Positions 26,278 to 36,858 of a stretch of DNA of 64,000 nucleotides are shown in pieces. Within the stretch, counting starts at the first letter, position 1; each line of letters begins with the position of its first letter. The position numbers and the translations under genes are program-made. Under the pieces are notes generated by a model. That model saw nothing but the letters and a program-made list of their open reading frames with translations, ran no database searches and was not told where the DNA came from. The DNA is from Membranipora membranacea (taxonomy: Eukaryota; Bryozoa; Gymnolaemata; Cheilostomatida; Membraniporidae): positions 7,998,001-8,062,000 of the forward strand of contig OU612065.1 of assembly GCA_914767715.1 (NCBI GenBank), given 5' to 3'.

Positions 26278-26775
26278 ACTTGTGGTACCCTTGGTGTCCC
26301 TGATTGTCCTCGGAAGGAAACTTCCATAGTAGACTTTTGTAGATGCATATACAGAGTTGAGTTTGCCTCTGGTGGCAGATCTTGTTTTCATTGTCATGTT
26401 CTGTTTGTCGTTTGATACTTCATCATATGCGAGAGCTAGTGAGCTGTGTTGCTCCTCTTCTTGAAGGATCTTCATCAGAAGGGTTAGCCTGTGATTTCTT
26501 CTCCTGTTCTGTAGTGTTTGGAGGCCAAGCTCAGAGCTGGCCTCAGTAACGCTTTCTCTTCCTTTTAGGCAGCTGATAAATCTGACAGCTCGATGTTGAA
26601 TCATTTCTATTGATTCAATGTCCTTGTTGAGCATTGGGTCCCAGACTGTATCAGCATATTCGAGTATTGGGCGACATAGGCTGGTATATGCCAGTAGGCG
26701 GCTCTTCTTGGGTGCATTGTATAGTATGTGTTTGATGGATCCAAGAGCTCTTGAGGCGCAATAATGAAATTTTGA
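26278..26775 (-). pseudogene. LINE (non-LTR retrotransposon) reverse transcriptase C-terminal fragment
   Basis: A minus-strand frame reads RALGSIKHILYNAPKKSRLL, LCRPILEYADTVWDP, IEMIQHRAVRFI, LGLQTLQNRRRNHRLTLL and, near the end, YYGSFLPRTIRD. These are the conserved landmarks downstream of the polymerase core in CR1/Jockey/RTE-like LINEs (RPILEYA..VWDP, IE.IQ.RA.RF, L.L..R...RL, SF.PR.I..WN). No palm motif is present, so the copy is 5'-truncated. Confidence 0.8.
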
Positions 26776-26999
26776 TATCTTGGAGAGTAAGTGCTACTCC
26801 TATCTAGGTAGATGCAATGTGATTTACCTGACCCTATCTTTTCTAGGTACTTCCAACCATTCTCCCTGTTCAAACCATCTCCAAACCACCCGTCTGCTAT
26901 TTTCTTTCTTCTAGTTCGAGTGCAGTGCAGCAGAAAATACTTACTTTTGTATGACTGGTTCATTAAACTACAGTCACAGCTATTCTTATTATTACTACA

Positions 27000-28800
27000 A
27001 TGGCTGTACAGTGCTATTTTTTTCAGGTGACACCTGATTGGTCAATTCTGAGCTGGCCCATATTCTGCCTGCTTATATATAGATAAAGGGACAGTAGAAG
27101 CTTAGGACTGCGTAAGCTTTGGTAAAGATGAAATTCTGTGTATTCTAACTTTTTTTTTCACAAGAGCTGTTTTAGACCCATTTTTGTGCAACAACAAAGA
27201 AATAATGAAAATAACCAATGACTAGCAGTTATTTAGTATCTTTGATTGAATAATATGTAATTTGGACTTAGCAAAAATTACCATATAACATGTGCATGCC
27301 TAAGAAGTTCCTTACTTCATTGTTGTTTTGTTTTGCTCCGAGTCCGAGCACTCTTCTGACCTGGGGGGGGGGGGGGGGGAGCAAGTAATCAAGTCAGTGA
27401 GTGTGTACCACGCACACTACTATGCACATGTCTCTGCTCTGATTAATCAATGGTCTAAATTGCTGGGTTTTGGTTCAATATATGTGCTACTGGTAGTCGG
27501 TCCCCTTTTTATCTCCTCACACTACCAGAGAACTGGGTTTGGGTGTACAGTTAATGCAAGGAGTGAAAGACTTCTTGATTAATGTATCGTATCACTGTCC
27601 ATGTTATTGGAGTTGATCCAACTCACACTACAGACCGTCACCAGGAAGATGATAATAGAAACAAAGACTGACTGCTGGCAAGCCCATGGGCATGGTTGAT
27701 TAGTCAAATCTCCCTGCTTAGTGTACTCTAAAACCGTAGGCATCTGAAGTTACAAGCGTGCATAATTTGCCCATGTCCAGTATAAACCATCCATTTTACT
27801 TGTACTTGATGACAAAGTCCGTAACGGGGTTACATCTTGTCTGAGCCCCAGCAATGAAAGTTAATGAATGTCCAGCCACCGCAGTCTTCTCCTGACCTTC
27901 TCGTGACCTTAACCAAGTAGTTTTCACTCCTTGCCTTAACATCTGTCGAAGGGATTTTAGCGTACCACCAGTAACTACCCGCTGGCTGTCTGCCTGTTTC
28001 AACACTTCATATTAGGAATCGATTCCTCAGTTAGATAGTCACAGAGTCCTTCTCTTCATGTGCAATACTGTCTTTACGCTAGGATTTCACGGTTTTAGGC
28101 AGTTAACAAACGGAGCTTGTTCCTCGGTTGCCAGCACGAGGGTCGCAAGGTTTTTGAATAGTGTCTCAGAAAACTCTATATCCTGGAGTGTAGCCTGGCC
28201 TAACCAACTCCAATGGACTCTAAAACCATGATCACCTTCAAACCACAAAAACAATAAGGCACATCCCCGATGTCTGATGATCTCAATTTATAACTTCTTG
28301 CATACATAGGCCTACCCAAAAAGCAGTCCGTTAATAATGTATACCTTACACGATGTTCAGGGCTGTATCCATTATTCAAGTGGTAGGGCAGGGTGGGTGC
28401 GGGAGGGGCGCCTTCCCGTCAGGGGGTATTAGGGGCCCACCCAGAAAATTTTCAAAAATCAAAGGCCGTTTTAAGGCATTCCAGCCCTTTTTGAGAAGAG
28501 TATTGACAAGAAATTGGTTCCAGGGATTTAAGAGTAAGAGGGAGGGACTTCAATCGTATACCTACTGTGATTGATCATTTAGAATTGACAAACAGTATTG
28601 GACAACGGTAGGGTAGTCAAAGATGTTTCAGTAATAACCCATGACAGGGGAGATAACATACTGTAGACCCTTCTAGACCCTTGATTTTTGCACTTTAAAT
28701 TAGGTTACATCGTTCAATAATGTCCTTGTGCTAAAGAATTAACTTTTTTGTTCATTGCAATGGCAAAGCTTTGATATGAAGAGTGGTTGTTTTTTGCTTT
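27000..28800. other. Non-coding stretch between LINE fragment and nested palindrome
   Basis: No exon, RNA gene or repeat array could be supported here beyond the poly-G run. Confidence 0.4.
27363..27379. repeat. Run of 17 G
   Basis: Uninterrupted homopolymer; its length may be unreliable in assembly. Confidence 0.95.
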
Positions 28801-28804
28801 CCTA

Positions 28805-29385
28805 GACACTTTAAAATATCCAAAATCTCAAAGAGCATGTCAGAATTAGTGGATGTACAAGTTTTCATGGGTTCGGCCTAAAATGGTTGCAATACCCCCT
28901 CACACTGAGATCACGTTATATACTATTGCATGTATATCTTTGATCGATAGAGAGTGAATTAATTCGTTTAGTTTTTAGTAAGAGTACCATCACAAGGAAT
29001 TTGGTGTGACAACCCGTGTTCAATATTAGCAATTGGGGGTGGGTACTTGTTAGGTGCTGCTACTAAATTGACTCTAATAATCAGAGATACACACGTCACT
29101 AATGTAATAGTTAAATCCTGTACAACCATCATAAAAATGAAACTACATTTTCAATTTTGCTGTTGCCTGGTGAGCTGTCTTTGGATGATAGTAGAGAACT
29201 AATTTTTTATGGTGGCAAAATTATAAAAATGTAGTCTCACTATAATGATGGTTATATACTGGTGATATAAGGGGGTATTGCAACCATACCTGCTGTTACT
29301 CGGCTATTAATGATAGCAGACCCATGAAAACTTGTACATCCACTAATTTTGACATGCTCTTTCAGAGTTTAAATGATTTTAAACC
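28805..29385. mobile_element. Palindromic element interrupted by a CACACTGA-family insert
   Basis: The left arm (about 28819-28900) contains AAGAGCATGTCAGAATTAG and GTACAAGTTTTCATGGGT and ends TTGCAATACCCCCT. The right arm (about 29265-29375) is its reverse complement. A second arm pair nested inside reads ACCATCAT...AAACTACATTTT against its complement. At 28901 a sequence starting CACACTGAGATCAC, followed by CTATTGCATGTATATCT and GATCGATAGAG, matches the left end of the 874-bp element at 38086. It runs to about 29122, and part of the host palindrome was lost at the junction. Confidence 0.65.
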
Positions 29386-29630
29386 ATAGCATCAATTTTT
29401 GATCATTTACTTTCACTTTCGGTAATAAGACGCTTTTGTGCAATACGATGTAAGGTACATTATAACCATCGCGACCAGCATGAAAAACTCTACCAGGAAC
29501 AATTGTCAAACCCTATCCACCAAATTTTCGGGCGCCACCGGACTATACAGTCCACCTCAAATCGTAGACTTCTAGGACTGTAAGTCTATATTTTACCTAT
29601 CTCCAGGATCAACCACTGGACACAGGCAAT

Positions 29631-31345
29631 AGGCCAGAAGCAGCTGTAGCATAAGTTGTTATGGCACGGACAATATTTGATGGCAAGATACTGATCACGT
29701 TTTATACTTCATTGGTGTATGTTCTGTAAAATTCACCGGGTGTACCCTGTTGTAGTGGTCATATTTAGAAATTAAAAGATGTTTTGTTTTTGTATTATAT
29801 GTGTGGAGATATAACTGCTACTTATGAAATAACTCATATGCAAAACGTTCTGATCTTCAGGGAATTCCAGGTTGAAATTGCATTGTGGGATTTTGTTGAC
29901 ATGACAATTGATTAACCAAGTAAACTTGCAGAAGTCTGCTCGTATTAGACCAGCACAAATTGAAAATTTCAATTGAATGATGTCAAACTTCTTATGAGAC
30001 TAATGTGACTACAGTCTTGGGGTAATTACAAACAACATTTTTGATGTTTCAGTTGCCTCGTATGTCGTTTTTCAGCTGGATATCTTTTGCATAACACATG
30101 GGCAAAGAGTTTAATGAGTGCCTCACTTTTCAGAATGAAAATCAACTGTCAGAGTCTGAAATCAATCACTTCTAAAGATGGCTCACAAATACTGACTATC
30201 TGAGAGCTTCGGTATCATTTTTTTGTGGGAACATAAATAAGTTCTGTCACGGACAAGAGATTTGAATGTGGCTTTGCAACGCCAACTGATAGATAAAAGC
30301 ACATTTTTCAACGTAGATATGTCAGCTTCGCATCTTTTCCTAACATGCTAGTGACATGATATGGGGATATGTGGTAGCGCTGTCTCTGACCAACCACCTC
30401 ATGCAATGATAAAGCATATACTATGTTGAACCCAGGGCTATAGTATTGACTTCTGCCAACTGCATCAAACTCTTGACTTCCCACTAATCACAATCAATAG
30501 TGTGTATATTTGGGATATGCAATAGTGCTGCCGCTGACCTCTTCAACTAGGTAAACACCTTTTTCCTACATCAAATTTGTCTCATATTATCACTTTTGAG
30601 CAGTCTTACGACTAGGCTGCTTTTTGTCTTGTTCTCATGGAGATGCAGCGCTGTCGCTGACCACCTTTTGAAATGATGTGATAGAATATCTTGTTAAAAT
30701 CATACATATAGTAGTGTTTTCTGCTGACCATATTAAACACTAAACATTTCACTTACCCAACCGCTTGTGAGAAAGTTGCAGATATGCTGCTGCTGACATG
30801 ATTGCTACAACTGGGTACACCCATATTTTTGGATTCAACACGTTGTTACACACTAGAAACACCTTTTATTGAATTAACTTATTGTATGCAATTTGAGAGA
30901 AAACTGCGGATATGCTGCCGCAGGACAGTAGTCTTAGCCCACACAATATCATACTAGCCTCATAAAGGTCTGACATTATACTAATTGAAATTTTTTAATT
31001 TGTGCTGATCTAACACAAGCAGACTTCTGCATGTTCACTTGGTAAATAAATTGGCATGCAATCAAAATCCCCACAATGCAGTTTCAACCTGGGTCCTGGA
31101 ATTCCCTGAAGATCAGAACGTTTTGCATATGAGTTATTTCATTAGTAGGAGTTATGTCCCCACATATATAATCCAAAAACAAAACACCTTTTAATTTCCA
31201 AACATGACCACTACAACTGGGTACACTCGGTGAATTTTACAGAACAAACACCGATGAAGTATAAAACGTGATCAGTATCCTGCCAGCAAAAAATTGTCCG
31301 TGCCATTATTTTATAGAGCAGTTATTGCTAGGCTGCTTCTGGCCT
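29631..31345. mobile_element. 1.7-kb foldback element with long inverted arms and internal degenerate repeats
   Basis: Arms of about 360 bp (29631-29988 and 30968-31345) are inverted copies, sharing for example CAAAACGTTCTGATCTTCAG, ACGTTTTATACTTCAT and AGGCCAGAAGCAGC with their complements. The 980-bp centre holds about five degenerate direct repeats spaced 120-150 bp apart, each marked by a word like GATATGC-GCTGC-GCTGAC (near 30365, 30516, 30640, 30779 and 30907). There is no coding capacity. This architecture matches foldback-type DNA transposons. Confidence 0.7.
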
Positions 31346-31867
31346 ACAATACACGCTTGCAAGTCCATGCACCAAATTGTCAAACTAGGAGTGGTATAAC
31401 GTCAGTATACTGGTACTTCTGAAAACCAGTAGCACTATTGCATGGTTGCTACCCAAAATAGAGATGCTAGCTGGTTAGGTAATGCCACATTTGGAATCGC
31501 CCTATATTGCTAATTTCAATTACACCAGTCAGCTTGAGACTGTTGTGGTAAAAGCTGACATCCATTACCTTACCATGACAAAATTTCTCTCCCAAACTTT
31601 TCTGGAAAGCATTGTGCATCTGTGGATATTGCAAATTCGAAATTTTACTCCGGTGCTGTAGATGTACCTCCCTCAATATGGATTGCCAAACCATCTTCTT
31701 TTGAATTGATTCTCAGCATTCAGGGGTTGTATATTATAGGTAGGGGTGCTGATTGGTTATCTTGAGATCTAGGTTCAATTCGGTGAAAGAGAATTCGATA
31801 TCAGCAACTTGATAGAGTTAAATTGAAGATTTGTGAAGGGCCACTCAATGTCACATACTCTTTAATA

Positions 31868-32416
31868 CAGTGTAAGCTGGTTAATTCGAATCCTGTTAAT
31901 TCGAAATTCCTGTTAATTCATACGCCTGAGTAGAGTCCCAGCTCAGCCAATGGTTTTTAGACCCATTTAATTCGAATTTGTAACTGTAATTCGAAGTTAT
32001 CTTCCCCTACCAAGGAAGAAAGTAACTCTAAAAATCTGTAAATAAACTGTTAATTCAGAGGACTCACAATTCGAAGTTGTCTTTTCGAATCAAGGAAGAC
32101 GGTAACTCCTCGTTCAGATGTTTTTTTTTGATAATGCAGACAAAGGGAGTGATCAATTTTTGGATTTAACACTCTTAAACAAAGCTACATATCCAATTCA
32201 GTGGTTACTACTGTTCACTAGCCATCAGTGTTTTATTTCCATTACCACATACATTGCACAGTACAACAAATAAAATGTTGCTGTATGTAAAGTCCCTGAA
32301 ATATGCCCAACATTCGTTGAAAATCCCCGCGAGTTTGCATTATTGTAGTTGGAACAACCCATAATTAGAACAAATTTCTTGGGTCCCCTGGAGTTTGAAT
32401 TAAGTGACTTACACTG
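31868..32416. mobile_element. pogo/Tigger-like MITE
   Basis: The left end is CAGTGTAAGCTGGTTAATTC and the right end is the complement of CAGTGTAAGTCACTTAATTC, followed inward by several further AATTCGAA words. CAGTGTAAG plus repeated AATTCGAA near the tips is typical of pogo/Tigger-type elements in the Tc1-mariner superfamily. A TA precedes the left tip; the right duplicate appears mutated. The 549-bp element has no transposase frame. Confidence 0.7.
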
Positions 32417-32466
32417 AGAAAGAATATTCCATCACATTTCCATCACCATAGACATGAACTACTTAG

Positions 32467-32501
32467 TATAGCCCATAGAGTTAGTATATAATAACTCTAT
32501 G
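32467..32501. repeat. Short perfect hairpin
   Basis: CATAGAGTTA and TAACTCTATG flank an AT-rich loop. It lies just downstream of the pogo-like MITE. Confidence 0.6.
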
Positions 32502-32855
32502 GTATAGCCCACGTGAGATGTATAGTAAAGTTAGTAGTTCACTAGGATATCTGAGCTGCGGCATTTCTCAACAGGTTCATACATCCAATCATATTTCTGT
32601 CAGGGCACTATGAGGTTTACATGATAGTCTTACTGTGATTGTCCAGGCTTCCCACATTGCTTGTCTTTGCTTCACTAACAATATGAAGCAGTAATCAAGA
32701 CTATAACTCTGATGGAAGTTAAAAGTCCATATCATGAAAAAAGTTCAGTGCATCTTATAGCTCCACAAAACAAGAGAGAATCATTCCCTGACTAATGTCA
32801 GTGTGCTACATCTCTCACATTCTGTTTATAATGAGTTTAATTCTTTTTTAGAAAT

Positions 32856-34830
32856 ATGGCAAGACTAGACATGTCCCATGGCTTCTTGCGGTACATCACA
32901 AAAAATCAGGTTGATAGGTAAGATAACTAGAAACTATTCATTCTTCCAAATGCACCTACCTTAATCAAACGTTGAAGGTATAGCTTTTTCGTCAGTAGTA
33001 AATCAGAATAAATTGAAATGACTTAGGACCCTTATTGAATCATGTCGGAAAGCTCAAAAGCTTCCGGAGGTGAAATATCCAGAAAGATTCCTAATATCTG
33101 TGTTATAATTGGCGACCTATATCCATAGACCAAAGTCTGTGCCTGTAACAGTATCTCTATCTGAAGAACGACACATCCTTAGAATAAACATACAAGATTG
33201 AAGGAAAGCTGTTAGTATTGAATGCTGAGCTTTAGTTGAGTTCAGTCTAGTAAATTTTTAAACAAATTGAATATAAATTAACGAAGCTATATACCGAACA
33301 GTCTGTTATCATTACCTAGTATTGTACACCTCATTATATTCACAGGGATAATTTTAACAAGGAAATTGAAGGAGAGAAAAAGAGTGGTGGCTCTGCAAAA
33401 AAGAAACCACATTCTGAGAAAAACAAGCGAGAGGCACAGGCAATATACAGACCACCAGCCAGAGGGTGTAATAATGAGTCCAAGATAAAGCCATCCTCTC
33501 AGGCTTTGTCTGATAATACCTCCTCTTCTCAAGACAGATCTGCCAATAACAACTCTCAAGCTTCGAATCCCAATAGTAAGTGCTATGCTCTCCACATTCA
33601 TGTCTGCAGAGTCTGTAATCCAACACTCATTATTTAAAATTTCAAACCATTCATTCATTACAACTTGTACAGGTAGTATATATTTATGCGCGAGAGAATA
33701 GTTGACAATCGGCTTGTGTCCCTAGATACTTTTATACAAGTTAGACTCTAACTCCGTGATTGATATCAACAAATATTATTTGGACAATGAGAGAAAACCG
33801 ATATCGCACATGCTGACATAGATTTCTCAAAAATAATATCCCATAGGTAAATGACCTCCTCCAGTCCAATAAGAGTGCACACAAGTCTTTTGGTGTTCTG
33901 ACAACAAAAGTCCTTCGTATACACGCTTTATGATCTAAAAGTCTCCAACTTGTCATCCATCTCAAAGTTCACCACTAAAAACCTTGATCAAGAGATATTA
34001 GTCAGGACAATAAACACCACTAATCCTACTGTATTCCCTTATCTAATTATGATCTAAGAGTGGTTATACCTCTTATAACAAAATAAATTGATCTAAATTT
34101 GTGCCTTGTAATGTATTTTCACATCAAAATAGTAACTCAATTTTGATACGAATGTCTTTCTGTCCTCAGCCAGCCATACCAAAGCCGACATTATGTTCAA
34201 AGACAAGGATGGAGAAATTCATAGATTCAGAGTCCATGCTGTAAGTGGATAAATTGTCATTTTAATTATTAATTTTGCAAATATCCCTGGTGTTTTAAAT
34301 GTGTTCTTACAGGATACCCGATGATATCAGCTTTTGCAGTGACTTATATTGCCAGGTAATTTATTAACCTCGTGCAGTACAGTCAACCAAATACTACTCA
34401 TATTCATCAAACCTGAGCAAGAAGGAAAATTCTAATGTTATAAATTATTTTAACCCAAGCGAGCTTTGAATTTTTTCATCTTCATTGTTGAAATCTTGAC
34501 CTAGTACAGGAGTTTTTACTGTCTGACTTAAAATTGCATTGGTATCCTTTAGGTAAGTATCCTTTGGTTCAATATCCTTGATAGTAATTGGGCCCACAAC
34601 AGTTTCCTGCTATATAGTATAGTAATTTGGTTATACATATAAAATTCAATGATATCCGGATGTTATTGGTTATTATAATATGGACACACCTTATTTATTT
34701 GTAGAGTGACGACCCTTATGAGATCTCAAAGAAGTTTTGTAGTAATCTTGGTTACTCTGAGTGTTATATAGACGCTCTAACGGACAGGATAATTGAAGAA
34801 TGCGCACCGTATTTTACTTTTCGCCAGTAA
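32856..34830 (+). CDS. UPF0561 family protein (C2orf68-like), function unknown
   Basis: Four exons join in phase: 32856-32917, 33346-33575, 34170-34240, 34705-34830, giving 162 residues (human C2orf68 has 166). The N-terminus reads MARLDMSHGFLRYITKNQVD, matching the LDM.HGF..HI..NQ..RD block that defines the family. A basic Lys/Ser-rich linker with AIYRPPARG follows, then a C-terminal block IMFKDKDGEIHRFRVH and DDPYEISKKFC, ending in a predicted helix. The family is conserved in animals but has no established function that I know of. The ATG follows a TTTTTAG acceptor by three bases, so a 5' untranslated exon is likely and a slightly longer N-terminus is possible. Confidence 0.93.
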
Positions 34831-36289
34831 GCCGAGTTCTGGGTTATGAGATCAATCGTCTACTCCATATATTGGGTTTTTAAAGCCTCTGTAATATTTA
34901 TCCAACAGTAAGTCACGTCCTCCATAAAGAATACTCATTACTAATACATATACTCTTATGACAACGATAGCTGCAGGTAGATCTGTTTTGGCTAATTTTT
35001 AGTCTTTTTAAACCATAATATTAACCATTGACATTCGATGACACTGTGCTGGTGTCGATTGACACATATTTTTGTTTGCAAGCCTACACTGTATCCTGTC
35101 CACCTTACCCGTTTTAGCAGCCAAACCCATACAAACCCTTTTTATATTTTTAAACTCGGACAATTATGGTGACGTGCCTGAATAACCTAAACATGTTGGT
35201 GCTCTCTATCTGCAATCACCTCAAGTATTATCATGCGTTATTATTATCAGCTACAGACAAAATATTATAAAATTTTAGTGCCTTTGCATAGATATGTAGA
35301 AATAAAATCGTACAGTCATTTCTTACATCCGTTTGATTTTAATATTTTGATATTTTAATATTTAATTTAAAATTTATTGGAATAATCCGGCATGCTGTCA
35401 AATGGACCGATGATGTTGCATCATAAATTTTTCTCAACAACTGTACAAACCAATCGAACATAATTAATAATATATTGTAGTAACACATATTGGATTTTCC
35501 AGGATTATCACAGTTTGTGCCTTTATTGTCTTAGTTACAGTAAGCCAGTCAGTATAACCCTCTCTCTTATCAGCAGTCAACACACATTGTCACAAGGACA
35601 TCAGAAGAGTTTCACAATCCTCAAGTAATTTACGATATGGTGTTTTGGTTTTCAATGCCTGCCACCTGTTGCGTTCGACTCTCTCTAGGGTCTGTGGCCA
35701 GGATTGCTGTACTTTCCTGCTTGTTGATAGTTCAAAACATCTAAGAGTTAAAACCACAATTAGGCCAAGTTATAAAAAAAAGAAGAATAATATTAGTTCT
35801 ATTTGCAATTCATTAGAAAAGTTGTAGTGTTGTTTTTGACAAGTATGTGTAGATGAAGTGTGTCTCACAGTGTCAGTATAGGAACAAGTGTTTTCTAGTG
35901 CATCTAATCAAGGAGTGCCTTGATCTAATGATAGCGTTACATTCAAAGCACTCAAAATGCTTTATATTCTGAATGCATCATAGTCTTCACCGACCCTCCT
36001 GCTACTTGAATCTTCAGTGTAGTACTCTACAGTGCAGCGCTTGAGGATACATGTTTCGTCGAATCCGTGCTACATATCCCTGTACATGCGGGCTGTGTTT
36101 GGTGTTCAATAGAAAAAAGGTAAGCCTGTAATTTTGTCAAATATCTGGCAATTTTTAATTGTAACTACTTGTTAATAGTAGAAGCAGACTTTCTTTCAGC
36201 AATCATATTTCAAGTTTTAATAATATATTTCTTCTTTTACCCACTCAAGAATTCAATCACATTTTTTGTCCAGCCTCCTGATATCAAGT
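34831..36289. other. 3' flank of the UPF0561 gene
   Basis: AT-rich non-coding sequence. An AATAAA word near 35302 could serve as a distal polyadenylation signal. No further exon could be supported. Confidence 0.4.
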
Positions 36290-36369
36290 TAGCTTGTCAC
36301 GCGGCCACGGGTTTTTGATTTTTGGGTGAAACCGAAAAAACAAAAGCCCGTGGCCGCGTCACAAGGCTA
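36290..36369. mobile_element. 80-bp hairpin MITE
   Basis: The left arm TAGCTTGTCACGCGGCCACG is mirrored by CGTGGCCGCGTCACAAGGCTA around a T-rich/A-rich loop, with TA at both tips. It is much more GC-rich in the arms than its surroundings. Confidence 0.7.
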
Positions 36370-36858
36370 ATATCAAGTTGAATCCAATTTGCCTGAATTT
36401 AAGTCGTTATGTTTAGTGTTTTGTTATTTCCTATCAAATACTGCCAAAATGTCAATAATGTACCATTTTTACAAATCCGTATTTTTTGTATTTTCAAATC
36501 CAAAATCGTGCTACACACACCATTGACCTGATCACGGCTATAATATAAATACCGCTGGTGCCAACCTCAACTGTAATGTTATATAATTAAAAGTGCCCAA
36601 ATGGCACAACAGACAAGTTAAGGAAGGAGTCCTAACTCCCCACCCACCTACCCACCCCCGACAGCCTGCCCAGGCTAGGTCCTGACATTACCACCAATTA
36701 TTGATGTCTGTTTCAAAACAAACTATCATTGAAACAAAACTGCGTATACTACAAAAACTTGTATTTAAATCTTGAAAGGCAATAGATGACAATGTGTTTA
36801 AAAAATTACATGACTTTCAATTGTCAGTTACTCCCACTAGATTTAATTATCATATTAA

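Noticed and set aside
27796-28005. 69-codon minus-strand frame reading KTTWLRSREGQEKTAVAG
   Set aside because: No splice context, no neighbour exon and no recognised family; length is within chance for this base composition.
33287-33658. 123-codon minus-strand open frame
   Set aside because: Antisense shadow of exon 2 of the UPF0561 gene.
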